From Motacilla alba alba (taxonomy: Eukaryota; Chordata; Aves; Passeriformes; Motacillidae): 64,000 bases of DNA. The stretch lies in contig NC_052016.1 of assembly GCF_015832195.1 (NCBI RefSeq), forward strand, positions 27,363,129 through 27,427,128. Direction: 5' to 3'. The notes below the pieces were generated by a model that had not been told where the DNA came from, searched no databases, and saw nothing but the letters and a program-made list of their open reading frames with translations. Numbering within the stretch: the first letter of the stretch is position 1; every line of letters begins with the position of its first letter. Both the position numbers and the translations under genes were made by a program. Shown here in pieces: positions 25,149 to 38,377 of this stretch.

Positions 25149-25236
25149 CTCGGGGAGTGCGTTTCAAGGGACAGTTATCCCGAGGGCAATGTCACGTGGT
25201 ACAAAAATGGGAGAGTTCTGCAGCCCGTGGATGATG
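25149..25236 (+). CDS. ALCAM: ALCAM exon 5: first half of Ig V2 domain
   Basis: An 88-bp exon: 29 codons plus one base. Acceptor ttttgcag, donor GATG|GTATGT. It begins LGECVSRDSYPEG, with the B-strand cysteine of V2, followed by the sequon N-V-T and the conserved tryptophan in NVTWYKNGRVL. This is the first half of the second V-type domain, which with V1 makes up the distal ligand-binding part of the protein. The sequence is slightly more GC-rich than the neighbouring introns, as expected for coding DNA. Confidence 0.96.
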
Positions 25237-26061
25237 GTATGTTCTGGTAATGGCCAATGTCCCTGGATCCACACGTGGGTATATGCATGAAGTGTTTATA
25301 AGCATTGCTCTGCCTTATTCTAATGTACTCTTTTGAGAAAAACTGCTCATATGGAAAGATACAGCTGGAAGGAGATGTTCGCGCCTTTCAGAGTACCCAA
25401 GCTACACCACATCTTACTCTTTTAGTTCCAGCTTTAAATATACATCATGGGGAGGAGAATTGCCTTTATTAATGATATCCCAAAGCTATTTTTGAGCCTA
25501 TGTAACTAACAGAAACCTGCGTCTAATTTCCAACTTCTTATAAGGTATTAACTGTCTCAGTTTCACACCTGTCCAATACTGTGTTTTGGACCACACAGAC
25601 CATCATCTTATACAACTAATTATTTTCCAGGATATGTAAGAACAACTATTTTTTTCCTTCTTTTTAACTTTGACAGACCAATAAAGCTATAGTATTTTTC
25701 CTTCCTTATAAATTGGAGAATAATTAAAAAATAAATTTGATCCTAATTTTTTGGCCATCATTTTTGAGGCTTTCTTTCTGTCTTACAAATTAGGTTGATT
25801 TGTATTAAAAACCTCACCAGTTTGCAACTATTTTTTTTGTTTGGATTTGATTTAAAATATTAGGTAGGTTAGGAGTATGTTGTTGTTAAAATGTTCCTGG
25901 TATACTTCAGTGGCAGTACTAGAGGAAAAGTGTACAATCTCTTGGGTAATATGTTTCGTGTATGTTTGTAGCCTGATCTCAAATGCAGAACAAGCAACTA
26001 CCTACAGGAAAAAGGTTTGAAATTCTGAGTGTATGACACTGAAACATTATTTCCTTTTCAG
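25237..26061 (+). other. ALCAM: ALCAM intron 5
   Basis: An 825-bp GT-AG intron, AT-rich, with several poly-T runs. No gene, repeat family or RNA recognised. Confidence 0.82.
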
Positions 26062-26244
26062 TTGTGGTCATAAATTTGCAAAAGATTGTGGACAGAACAA
26101 CCGGACTCTTCACCATGACATCGTCTCTTCAGTACATGCCAACAAAGGAAGATGTAAATGCCAAGTTCTCTTGCATTGTGACTTACTATGGACCATCTGG
26201 CCAGAAGACAATGCAGTCTGAACCAGTTGTCTTCGATGTTCACT
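26062..26244 (+). CDS. ALCAM: ALCAM exon 6: second half of Ig V2 domain
   Basis: A 183-bp exon. Two bases complete a valine codon, 60 codons follow, and one base starts the next tyrosine. Acceptor ttttcag, donor CACT|GTAAGT. It completes V2: the strand VVINLQKIVDR, TGLFTMTSSLQY, then the F-strand cysteine in FSCIVTYYGPSGQKT, a stretch nearly identical to human, and the closing strand EPVVFDVHY. No N-glycosylation sequon is present in this exon. Confidence 0.96.
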
Positions 26245-29200
26245 GTAAGTTATCAAAAAGCATATTTTTCTTTGTACTCAGTACAAAGCCTACCTCCAGG
26301 ACAGGGGAAAGCAAAATCAGAAACAGTTTTCAAAATTAGAGAGTGCTTTGCTATTGAAATGGTTTCTTCAAAACTGATTTGCATCAAGATGGTCAGAATA
26401 CATTGCCAAGGTAATTTTATTATCTTCAGATTTGCCTGAGATTTCATTTTTTCCTAGCAATGGAATAATGAATATCAAGATTTCATTAAAAAAAGAAAAG
26501 TGATAGCCATAAAAGGCTACAGTGAAATAGGCCTTTGAGAATTTTAAGAGAATATAGTGATTGATAAAAGTGATTCTGAGCCCCCTGAAATATGCAGTAA
26601 ATACTCAATACAGTTTTTAGTAAACTCAAATATTTTTCATCTTTTCAGAGTCAGCACCAACCAGTTAATGCTGGCTATCTACCTTTCACAAAATGCTTCT
26701 CTACAGTTGTAAGATGCTGTGTTTTACATTTAAAATGTATCATTTGAATATTGGAAGACTTCTAAGTAAAGAATTTGTGCAAATAATTGCTTCTAACTGG
26801 ACTGAATTCTAAAGCAGCTTCCTTACTGTGTTACTGATGGATGTGGAAATCATAATGTTCCTTTGAATAAACAAAACAGGCTGTTGGCAAGGAAAGATGA
26901 GAGGAGGTGGCAGCACTTAGAGACCAGGGGAAGAGACATTTCAAAGTTGTGTAAAATGACACTTCTGAAGGACTGTAGAAGGCAGCAGGTCACAGCAGGA
27001 TGTAGAGGAGCAGGAGACAGACAATATGTCCAGTCGAGTATTACCTCTCTGCTCACTTCTAGTACCTTATCTTACAAAAGATGACCCCTTGTTTTGGGAA
27101 TGATAGGGTCTAAGTATACAGTCCAGTATCTATGTCTCAGTAATGTGTTGTATGACAACTGTGTAGTCCAGCTGCAAACAAAGAAAATAAGGCACTCGAT
27201 TTCTCCAAGTAGTGTGGGTGCACCACTGCCTTGAAAACAAAAGCCGTGGGCTGGAAGTGCCATGTGTGTTCTGCCTAGACAATAGTTGCTTTTCCTCTAC
27301 AGGTAAAATTTGTTGAGCCGCAGGGTAGGGGATCTGTTTTCACCTTGATCAAATAAAACTCAACCTTGGAGCAGCTGATGTTTGGTTTCATCTGAAGTCA
27401 GAGTTGTCTTTTTACCATCTCTTTCTCCGGAGCGATAACCAGCACAACTAAAGGAGATGAAAATCTCTGGGAATCCTCTGGGACAGCTGTTACCCATGGG
27501 TATACCATAGGCATTTCAAGCCTGCCGACACCTATCCCATCAATTTAAAGCTAGAGACATTTCTTATATTTTTGGTTTTGCTTTATAAATCTGGGTACCA
27601 AATCTCATTGTGTTTTTTTCTGTCATTTGTGGAGCCCCATGACCACTCGTGCTGTGCATGGCAGATGTTCCCAGGAAAGAAATTTAAGGACCAGAAAGCA
27701 TTTGGTGCTATTACTTGCCAAGAGATGCTGTGCTGTCCTCATTTCCCCTCTGCTTTCATGCATTAGGGCCACTTCACCTGTTGAGGGTAAGGCTGTTCCA
27801 GATTTCTGTGGTGTGTGTAGTACATGGACTTGCAAGTAAGAACTAGCCAATATGAAAGGAAAAAAAGGCTGTGTGGCTCAGGGATGGTCACTGACCACAG
27901 GTAGTGTGCCCTCTGTATAAAGATTTAATGTTTGATCAACTAGCTCTTCTAGTCCTCATCTAGTAATACACCATTTAATTAATTCCAGCAGTGTATTGCT
28001 AATTAGCAAATACTGGGAGGCAGGCACATTCTTCAGTACTGAAGAGGCCTTAGGTATGAATTTTGGCTTTAGAGTGTGGAGTTACCCAGTTTTCTTTCTG
28101 AGTATTTTCATCTGCTGTAACTTCAGTCCCTTACTCTGCATAAATGCATCTCCAAATGAATTTGTGAAATTCTTGATTAATAGATGTCCAAGCTTCAAGA
28201 GATGCATTTCATGACTGCTGTTAGTTGATGATAATGACCTGTCTGATTTGGTTTTGCTTTTTTAGTTTAGTTCAGTGTTCATAATTAGTTTCTCAATAAT
28301 TGTGATTTTTTAATGAGTCAAATATAATGCAGATTTTAAAAATGGCAGACTCAACTCTTAAGAAATGGAAGTCTTTCAGCCTTTTTTATTTTAGATTGAC
28401 TGTCAAAACTGATATTTTGCATCCGTAAAGCAATAGAACCAAATCATAAAGACCTGCTGCTCATTCCTTGCAACTTGTCCATATCTCCTAAAGAAATGGG
28501 GAGAGCATGATTAAAATTATGCTTTCAGAAATTTTTTTAAAGATATATCTATTCAGTCAGGATCTAAGAAATGTTTTATTGTTTGTTTTGTTTTTTGTTT
28601 TATCTTTTGCATTGAGTTAGTGCAGTCTTCAGTACTCAAGTGTTTAATAGCTAGTTCACATCCTGGAAGGAGCCAGCCACTGTAACCTAGTATGAGAAGA
28701 AGAGTGAATTAGCTCTTGCTGTGTTGGATGTTACTTGGATTAGGATAATTTAGCTCAGCTAGCAGCAGTTACATGCTTGCTTTTGCAGCTGCAAGCAAGG
28801 AAGCTGCTGAAAGCAAGGAGTACTGGGAGAGGAGTATTGGAGCTGGACACTTAGATATTATCTCAGATATTTAATTATTTAGGCTCCAGTTATGTAGGGT
28901 TCTACTCAGCATAAATCAGTGTAAAAAGATAATGTTTGTCAGGCAGGCTTCCCAGTCATGCCCTGCTGTTGGGTGTCTGTCTTGTTATGGATAAACTGCT
29001 TTACATAACAGATTAGAGTCAAGGACACTTCCCACTCAGGCTGCTTCCAGCATTAGTGTTTTCCTTGAAATGGCACAGTGGCTGGGGCATCTCTGGGATA
29101 GCAGCATTCATTTACTAAATGGCTGCCTTTTGGTGCTGGCTCCTGGAATTTTGTTGTTGTACAAAGCAGAATTTCAGATTTGCAAAAGCACCAAGTAAGA

Positions 29201-31049
29201 TGGGCCAAGTCAGGCATGTGTGCCACTGGGAGGCAAGATGTGCCTTCAGCAGGCTGCTCCTGTTTCTTAGTGAAAGCAGGAGAGTACATTATTCATACCA
29301 AGCACCACCCTGCATGGCACTGGACACCATCTTCCTGTTCTCAGGATGCATGTCCCTCAGAAGAATGACCTCTTCATTTTAGACAACAGTTAAAGTGGGC
29401 TTTACTTCTGTATTTTTGGTTTTTTTTCTAGTTTAGCAAATTAAATTAAAATTTGCTCTTGGTTGGTTACTGTAGATAGAAGGGTAGGATATTTCTAGAG
29501 AAAAGAGTGGTCGTCTGCAAGAATGTAACTTTTGTTTAACTGTGTCCATTTTTAATCCAGTTCTGTTTATCTCTGTGGGGAAAAAACTGTTCTAAATTAA
29601 AGTCTTTCTTTTTATTAATTCCTCACATTTCAGTCTCAAGACAAAGCCTAAGCAATTCCAGGATATATCTAGACATTCTTTATGATAACTTTACCTTGAC
29701 ATAAACTTGACAGAAGGAAAGACATGTTGCAACACCCCCTGAAACTGAGTATTTTGGCCCAGCAGCTACCAAGAGGGGCATACGTGGCACTCCTGGTCAG
29801 CTATCTCATTGCATCTCTTGTATTCCATAGCAGCAGTGACACTGGACTTTCTTTTTCCAAGCAGGCAAAGTTGTGCTTCAGCTCTGAAGGTGCTGAGGTA
29901 GAAGCTTGTTTGGTCATGTGTGGTGCTTCCATGGGAAGGGAGCGAGGCTCTGAAGGAGGGAGGCTGTGGCAGGTTGGAATCCAGCACCCATCCTGCCCTG
30001 GGGAGGGATGATGGACTGAGCTGTGTTAGGGCTCTCAGTGCCTGAGAGGCCACAGTGGAGTGCAGAGAATTTCTCCTGTACTGAGAAATCCCAGTGCAGG
30101 AGACAGACAAGAGGAACATCTGAAGGGTCGAGAGGTCTGTAGAGCACACACTTCACCTAAACACACAAAATCACCTGTCAGCCAGGGCTTTCTCTGCTGG
30201 GGAGACTTTTTTAGTGTCTCATAAGGTGCGCTGCGTTGTATTTTAATGCAAGACTGGCATCTTTGATGCAATTTTATTTATCCTTTGACATTAAAATAGT
30301 GAGAGTTATCTGCCCATATTATTTTAATTTTGTTCATTTTACTTTGTTTTCTAAAAATTATGTTTAGGCCTCTACTTAGAAATAACAGCATGCTAAAAAT
30401 ACTCTGCTTTAAAAAATTATGAAAGTAAAATGTAAGTTATAGTTCAACTTCAGTGAACATGACAGAAGTATGTTACATTTACTATTCTGTTGACTATGCT
30501 AAGGGTCCTGTTATGTTCACCAGATTTATCATTCTGAAAGCCTGTAAGTGATCAGCATTTAGAATAGGCTGAACATAGTTTCATAGTTCATATTTATTTC
30601 TTTTTAATGCCAGAAGGCTATTATCTAGTACTAATGCATGGCGTTGAGAGCTTCAGTTGTTTTTCTGATTGCTGCGGTCCTTTAAATAAGGAATTTCACA
30701 GAGGACAAGTTAATCCCTCATAATGAAATCACACCATGAAATGGTTCATACTAATCAGGATTTCTTTTGCTTTAAAGCACATGACATACTTGTAATCATT
30801 GCTGTTTCAGTTACAGGTATTTTGGAGAATAAAAATGAACTTTATGTCATAAGAGTTCTTTGCACTTAATTGGTAAGAATATAGAAAGTGTGATTAACTT
30901 CAAGTTCTTTTATAAAAGAAGATCTACACATGCAAATATTTTCAGCTGCAGGATGATAAAATTGCATTTTCTTGGGCAATGAATATCGTATGCATAGTGT
31001 TGCTGTATGATTACGCTGAAGCTGTTAAACATGTACATTATTTCCATAG
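26245..31049 (+). other. ALCAM: ALCAM intron 6
   Basis: A 4.8-kb GT-AG intron. It contains an imperfect inverted repeat centred on an E-box-like CAGCTG at 28776-28799 and a more GC-rich stretch at about 29720-30170 with open frames on the minus strand that resemble nothing I know. No transposon was recognised with confidence. Confidence 0.82.
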
Positions 31050-31177
31050 ACCCAACAGAGAAGGTGACTATTCAAGTGCTGCCACAAAGTAGTACCATTA
31101 AAGAGGGCGATAACATCACTCTGAAGTGCTCAGGAAATGGCAACCCTCCTCCACAGGAGTTCCTGTTTTACATTCCA
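31050..31177 (+). CDS. ALCAM: ALCAM exon 7: first half of Ig C1 domain
   Basis: A 128-bp exon. Two bases complete tyrosine and 42 codons follow. Acceptor tttccatag, donor CCA|GTAAGT. It reads [12 protein letters not shown], then [19 protein letters not shown] with the B-strand cysteine and sequon N-I-T, and ends QEFLFYIP. This is the first half of the third, C2-set, Ig domain. These membrane-proximal C domains are known to support lateral clustering of ALCAM. The NGNPPP motif is invariant against human in memory. Confidence 0.97.
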
Positions 31178-32798
31178 GTAAGTCCTGCCTTGCTGTCACT
31201 GCCTAGTGAAATATTCTGTATCATTCCTTCCTGCAGACATTGCTACATGTCAGTGTCTACGTGGTTTTGTAACAAATGAAGAAAGGAATTCAATGTGACT
31301 AACACTGAAGATAGACATTGACCATTATATCACACTCTGAGAACCCCTCACCTCAGCTGGCAAAGTATTTTTGAAAAAAACTCTCCTTCCCCCCAGCCCA
31401 CCCAAATTTTTCAGGAGTTAAGATCTACTGAAAATTACAAGGCTTTATTTCCCATCATCAGGTATTTTAATAAACAGTTTTGATTACAGCAGTTTAGCAT
31501 CTTGAAGAAAACCATCTCATCTGTTGTCATAACACGAATCCAGCAGTGAAAGTATAGCAAATTAATTCAGCTATTTTTTGGACTTTCACAGATTAATCTT
31601 TGTGCAATTTCTTTTCTTCAGTTAATTGTTTGGTGTCATAACAACACAAAAAATAATGTGTGTGACAGCACAGAAGAACAAATCTGTAAAATGCTTAAGA
31701 CAGAGACTGAGAAAAATAAAAGCTTTGTTACCATTAATCTTCTTAGCACTGGTGAAATCCACAGACAGATGTGGCTTTATATTCTAAGACTCCTGGTCCT
31801 TGTTCCCATGTCCTGCTTTCCACTCCTGTTTTATATGCCTTATTTGTTCCTGCTGCACCTCTGAGCAGAGCTGCTCTTGCGAGAAGCCAAAAGAAGTGGT
31901 ATCCTTTCAGATATTTCAAACCCAGCATGTCACCCTCTGAACATAATCATCACTACTCTGGACTCCTGGCATGTTTGAATTGCTGGAGAGAGCAAGGGGA
32001 GCTAGGAGCTGAAGTCCTTATCTCAGAACAGCCATTTAGATTCAATGAGTCATCCTAGAAAGTCACTAAATGCCAGTGAAAAAGTGTCTGGTATCTCTCC
32101 TTGCTTCTCTATCACAGTGAGTGAGCTAAACACCCGAGTTTGTCTTATCTGTGGGCTCCCTGCTGCCTGATACTGGTCTTTTCTCTCAAGGAGAAATGCA
32201 GTGGGTGATCTCTTTGAAAGGCTCACAGGTATTATAAATCTCTTTCTGGATTCAGAGATAGGAATTAGGGTATCATTCTATGCTTGTTTCAAAGCTGATC
32301 TAAGTCAGTAATCAGGGGGAAACTGGGGAACTGGACAACCATAAAGCAGCATTTGCTGGCTAATTCAAAACACCAGTGTGCTTGTGCTGTTCAAAATGCA
32401 ATGCAGTACAATTCAGTTAGTGATTTGTCCTTAAGCTGAATATATCAGAACCAGATTTAGAAACACAATTTGTTTTGTTGTTTTGATTTCTGCAATACTT
32501 GTTAGTAGACTGTTTTTTTTGGCTAAACTTTTAAATTTTGCATTGTAACATCCTCTTAACATGAGTTAGTCATTAAATTAAAAGAGTAAGCTCTTGATTG
32601 TAGTTGTTTTTAAAAATAGTGTTATCATGCAGGAAGTAAATGTTACTTTAACTAATAAGCAATTACATTTCAATGATGCCGTGTCTATATGTGCTTTGGA
32701 GTATTTCACCATCCTTATAATTAAAAAAAAAATCCTCAACAAAAATCAATGGGTTTAGCAGGCCTATGTACAGTAAATGTCTTGTTTTCCACCTGCAG
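31178..32798 (+). other. ALCAM: ALCAM intron 7
   Basis: A 1.6-kb GT-AG intron, AT-rich. No repeats or genes recognised. Confidence 0.82.
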
Positions 32799-32928
32799 GG
32801 AGAAACAGAAGGTATAAGAAACTCAGATACTTACGTAATGACAGATGTGAGACGAAATGCAACAGGAGAATACAAGTGCTCTCTGACTGACAAAAGCATG
32901 ATGGACTCGACCACCATCACTGTGCACT
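32799..32928 (+). CDS. ALCAM: ALCAM exon 8: second half of Ig C1 domain
   Basis: A 130-bp exon: 43 codons plus one base. Acceptor cacctgcag, donor CACT|GTAAGT. It reads GETEGIRNSDTYVMTDVRRNATGEYKC in order, with the sequon N-A-T and the F-strand Y-x-C motif, and closes with TTITVHY. The DKSMMDS turn is one residue shorter than human KKSMIAS. The upstream exon ends in phase 0, so the join PG lies in the C-C' turn of the domain. Confidence 0.96.
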
Positions 32929-33844
32929 GTAAGTCATTGCATTTTGCACTCCTAGGTAGGATACAAACTGATCTTGGACCTCCTGGGACGGTTTCTCTGC
33001 TTTGTGTATGCAGCTTACTGCAGTTACCTAACCGGTGAAGTGTTGGTTTGAAGGTGTATCCCGTCATTTCTATTTATTCTAATGTATTTCTGTTTGAAAA
33101 TCTTGACTTTCTCAATTCATTGGCTAGATAGTTTCACTTCACATAACTTTGGATAGTATATGGTTCTATTACACTGTCACATACGGTGAGAATTTTGTTA
33201 TTTTATCTTTTGCTCATGTGAACATATATAGGGCAAATTACTTTCTTCCAGTTGTGCCCTAGAATGTACACAAACATGGAAGCTAATCCACAGGAATCAC
33301 TGAAGGTCATTTTTCATAGATAAGTTCCCATTCCCTCAATGAGGTTAATGTGTAAGGAACCTAGAAAAGAAACTTAGGAAGTCATTATGTTCACATAGGA
33401 AAAGTTGGGTTTTTTTACTTTTTCCAGGATCATGAGAGCTACAGAGCTCAGTAAATTTTCTTTAGCTGGATACTGTTTAGTCACACTATCAGCAACACTT
33501 CAAAAGCAGCCATTGAACTGGTTGAACTATTGAAGCAATAGTTGCTTTTAATCTCTTTATGCAGAAGTTAAGAGCAGGAACTTTTTCAAACTCTACTATA
33601 CTATCACAGGCTATTAAATAAAACTCACACCAGGGGTAGAAGTTCTCCCCTAAAACCATTGAGTGTCTGTAGTCTTCACAGTATCATCAGTAGTCGACAG
33701 GTTCAGGGGGATCTGAAGCATAATGAAGTTTAAAGGCTTCCACTGTAGTTATATTTTATATTAAAACAAACTTCATGTTTCTATACTTGGTTTTGAATGT
33801 TTTTTTCTTGGAAGTGGTAAAATGCATAATATATTGGTGATTAC

Positions 33845-33882
33845 TGATTAATTACACTACACATGATTAATTACACTATTAT
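33845..33882 (+). repeat. 19-bp tandem pair with TGATTAATTA motif
   Basis: Two copies with 19-bp period of a unit beginning TGATTAATTACACTA, in ALCAM intron 8. Each copy contains a homeodomain-type TAATTA and a TGATTAAT core. Confidence 0.85.
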
Positions 33883-34674
33883 ATGTAATGAATATTTTGC
33901 CTTCAATAAGATAATCCATTGTTACCCTGCCCGCCTGTTCTGTTTGCCAAGAGTTGGGCATGTAAACCTGAAAAGGGCTCTGTGCTCCTGCCTCTTCACT
34001 GCTGGATAGCAAAGGTACCTTTGCTCTGGTATAACCGACCCTTTGATTTTTCTCCAAGTGTATTGCATGTCTACTTTTACTTTCATAAATAATTACTCTA
34101 AAAATGGCTTCCTCAGCTCCAAGTTATTTTAAACAAGCCAGTTTTCCTATGTCTTCTATTTTGTCTGCACATTCAAAGAGCTTTGCTATCTCAGAGAAAC
34201 ATGTAATTTCTAGACATGAATCTTCCCAGTGCTGGCAGCTAATGCAGAACTCAGAACTGCACTCCAGTACCCTATTATTTCACTTTACTTAGGGTTCATT
34301 TTGTTTTTTTACAAAACACCTCTATCTGCAATTAAGCCTTTTTCTTTTAAAATGAGGTGCAGTGGCCTGGAATAGTTCAGTAATTCCTGAATGTCCAGGC
34401 CATGCACCATCCTTAAGGTACTTCATTGTCTTATCTGATGCTAGTCTAAAGCATTCCTGCAGCATGTGGTTTGTCCTTCAGATACTACTTTTTCTCTCTC
34501 TTTTGCTTTATTGCTCACCTTTTATATGGATGCATATTCCTCTGTGGTGGCACACTAAAAAAACCTTGATTAGGAGTCAGGGCTTTTCATTTCTTCACAT
34601 CTAATCTCAGCATTTAAGATTTCTTTTTTTTTTTTTAACTCAACCACAAGCACAACAAAAATCAGGCAACATAC

Positions 34675-34745
34675 TAATATAAATTAAAATTAATTTAATT
34701 AATAATTTTAATATTTAAATAAATTTAAAATTAATTTAAATTTTA
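34675..34745 (+). repeat. 71-bp block of only A and T
   Basis: No G or C for 71 bases, with many TTAATTTAA-like palindromic words. Low complexity in intron 8. Confidence 0.9.
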
Positions 34746-35454
34746 GAAACTACTTATAGTAATTTGTTAAATTTCAACTGTAATGTCTTTTCCCAAACCA
34801 ATTTTATTAAGCATTATAATGGCACTGATTTCTTTTGGTGTCCTAGGTAGGGAAAGCTTCCTGCTAGTATCGAAAAACATTATTATGCCATAATCCTCAA
34901 ATATTTTTTTGTAGAGAATACCAAGCTCCATTTTTCCAAGTTGGCTGTAAATTATGAGACTTACAGAAATCTGAAAACTGGCATTAAAGCATCAGAGTTA
35001 CTCATAATGCTTAGGGAAATTATTTTTGAAGGAAATTGAGGGAGGGTTGAAAGATTCCCTGCCTTATCCATGGAACATAAAGGACAAAGTGTACAACCTG
35101 AGCTCTTGCCCTTCAGAGCAGGATCTGTGCAGCTCGGTCCCAGTTTAAAGTCCAGCAGAACTGAAGAGGCAGCAACACAACGGGACTGATATTGTGGATT
35201 TGCGGTTTTTCATACGAGGTTGTAAATTTTCTGCCAGCTCTGTTCCTTCAGTGAATTTGCCCAGGGTCAGATGAGCAAAACTAGCAGGCAGGGGACCAGG
35301 GTAAAAGCTGTTTACGGCCACTTACAGAGGTGCAGAAGCACACCCTGAGTGAGGCAAGGAAAGCACCCAGCAGTAAAGGACAGGTATATCTTCCCTCAGG
35401 TATAAAGAAGCAACTCTTTTAACCCACAGTGCCCTTTCATTATCTGTTGCTGTG

Positions 35455-35560
35455 GGGATTTGAGCAGTTTGGTCTAGTTGTGTTCCTGGCCATGGAAGAG
35501 GAGTTGGAAGCAGAGGATCTTTTAGGTCTCTTCCAGCCCAAGCATTCAATGATTCTGTAA
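35455..35560 (+). mobile_element. CR1 LINE 3' end fragment
   Basis: A short diverged CR1 tail in ALCAM intron 8: TTTGGTCTAGTTGTGTTCCTGG, GAGTTGGA, GATCTTTTAGGTCTCTTCCAG, and an ending CAATGATTCTGTAA. Sense orientation, 5' truncated. Confidence 0.8.
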
Positions 35561-38377
35561 TTGTTTCTGCACATAAAACCTAGTGTGGAGTAATAAGGTC
35601 TGTGGAACTTCCTCTTTGTGATGCTTTCCTTGCTGCTAAACTGTGTTATGCAAACCATCCAGTAAACTAAGGTCTTAGGAGTATAGCATTTTTATTTCTC
35701 TATAGATATTTTTATGGCCTTGTCTTGACTTGTCTCATCTCTCAGTAAAGCCATTGAAAATACAGGGGAAATCACCTTTTGAATGTTGCATGGAAAAATC
35801 TATTCTCAAGATACTAGGAGAAGTTTCCAGTTGTCTGCTAGTTTATTTATGGAGTTCAGACAACAAACAAGTGCCTGCATAGTTTTCCCAAATGCAGCAC
35901 AGTATTCCATCAGAGGAATAATCCTCTCTGGAGTTTACAGATGGGAGTCTGCCCTAGATGTGACACAGCTTCCAAACTGAAATGTGTGCTCCAGTCTTGC
36001 CCACATTAATTCCATACCTCCCTCACATGATATGGTGATACGTGCAGAATGCACTGTTTGTCTCTTCCCTGCCCTACTTGGTATGCAAAGAGAGCACTGA
36101 AATCAATGCATGACTTCAAATGAGACCACATTAAGAGCTAGCATATATTGAAATTGGTGCCTGATGAGGAGCTTGTTTCTGAAGAACATTTCAAAGCCAA
36201 ACGTGAAATGTACAGAAAATTTTCACAGAAAAGTTTTTCTTTCAATGAAGACAAAACTTTGGTTTTGATAGTCTTCTATATGCAAGAAAAGTTTTCTCCT
36301 CATACTTCTGTACCAAAGTGAGATTATTTACTAAGTAGAGAGGTAAAGGTAACTACATCACATTACTTTGTGGACCTTACAGATAAACTGGCAGAAAATT
36401 AAGCTAAATCAAATTGTTCACATAGAGCTTCTAGAGGGGATCCTATGTTAAACAGTAGCTTAATTTTGTCTTGCCTTATATGTCATACTAATACTGCTCT
36501 GAATTATGTAGCTTATCTGATACCCTCTACATTTTCCTGAACTGCTATAGCAACCAAGACTGGTGTGGGAGGGATTGTAGTCCCAGTTGCACCACACAGA
36601 GGGGCCAGCAGGGCACAGTCAGACTATCCTGGAGGAACACTGGGCTGAAGGATTGCTCTGGGCTCAGTGTCAGTCTTGCCTGAGATGAAGGCAAAAACTT
36701 CCACGAATTTTTGCTTCCTATGGCAAATATGAGAGGGATGCCTTCTGAATGGCCTTTGGTGATCTCTTAGGTTTGAGGTGCTATCTTGCTTCAAAGAACA
36801 AAAGGTTTAAGTACGTGTAGGGAAAAAGAAATAATAGCTTTTTCTTCAACAACTCCTCTGCCCTGATAGAATATGTTTAAGAAGAAACACATCCCATACA
36901 CTATCCAAATCTATATACTGCTCACTGGGGGAGTCTTGGTTTTTTTTGGGGTTTTTTTTGTTTTTTTTTTTTTCTTCTGGAAGACACAAGAGGGAGGATA
37001 GGAAATCCTCATAGGAATACAGAAACAAGATGCCGTTTTATCTCATCAAGATTTTTGACTCATTCACAGATGAAAGTGCAGTTCTTGTGACCTCTCAGAA
37101 AAGACATTGGGCTTGTAACACAGATAATAATGCTGCAGACCTGTTGTACAGACTGAACCCTAGTTGTTCCCTCAAGTTCTATCTTTAATTACAATGGTGT
37201 TCCCAGGGCAACTACTGAATGAAGCCAGTAGTGAAGTTCACTGTTTTGTTAAGGAAAACTCACTTTCCTCCACTGTTATTTTTGTCTCAAGCTTTTTGTA
37301 AGCTCTGCTTAAAAGCCAAAAGGAGGCTTTGCAGCCCTTTTCCAGCAAGTACTATATTTGACATGAAGTATGTGTGCTTTTGACCGCATGTGTTTGTGTG
37401 TGTGTGCACTCATCTGTGATTGTCATTCAATCAGGCAGCTTGGCTTACAAGCAAGGTACTGTCAGAAGGGAAGCAAAATAAAGATTGGCAAACTCTGCTT
37501 TTCTTTCACCGTAGAATTAATTTTTTTTTTAATGACCAGCCCACCAAATCCTTAAACTAAGAAAAATCCAGAGCAGTGTTTCCTGATGTTTCTGTTACTG
37601 GCTCTCACCCTGCCTTGTGTCAACACAGCTGTCGCTGACTGCAATTTCCCTTGAGCTTAAATATGTCAGGCAGAGCTTGGACTCTTTTTTGAGGTACACA
37701 AAAGTGGCATTTTAAGTTACAAATGAGAACAAATAAAGGGCTTCATGTGCAGTTCTCCAGCCCTGTAATTTAGACTTCTCACCCCTTCAGTAGTCAGTAT
37801 CATGTCTCATACCCCCTCTTTGACCTTATTCATCCCCTTCAGATTCTGAGGGTAAAAATCCTCTAGTTTTATCACACAAAAGAAAGGCACCCCTTGACTC
37901 TTGCTGTTCTCTCCACAATTACTATTTAGGATGACCTGTCCCCACCTGAACTAGTCCTCCCCTGAAGATGCATTTCTACCTGGCCCATAGTAGGCTACCC
38001 TCACATGCAGCATTCTGTGCATCCCTTTCCGAGATGCAGATACTGTTATGTGAAATACTTCTTCAGCTTCTTGTGCCTACTCTGTCATTCTTTCAGCAGA
38101 CCAAGGTGAAAAAAATGTATCCATTTGTCTAGTGATTAGTGAGGTTTTGCTTTTCCTTTTAGCCTATAATTACAGCAAAAATATGAATGCTCTGCAATGC
38201 CTGTTTTAGAACAATTCTCTCATCTCCCTTCCTTGTAAAATTGACTTGAATTTTATTGAAGAAATGAAATCTTGAATTTAATGAGTGCAATTAGTCACAT
38301 TTTCTTTTCTTGATAAGCCTCTGAAATGGGCCAGGCTTTCTGAGATTAACTTTTTACAAATGTTCTTTCTATCCCAG

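Larger units (their letters stand above)
32929..38377 (+). other. ALCAM: ALCAM intron 8
   Basis: A 5.4-kb GT-AG intron. It holds a 19-bp tandem pair with homeodomain motifs at 33845-33882, a 71-bp pure A/T block at 34675-34745, a CR1 3' end at 35455-35560 and a T-rich run at 36941-36973. No gene recognised. Confidence 0.83.

Noticed and set aside
29766..30149. 127-codon minus strand frame in intron 6
   Set aside because: No similarity recognised; sits in a locally GC-rich stretch with several overlapping frames on the same strand.
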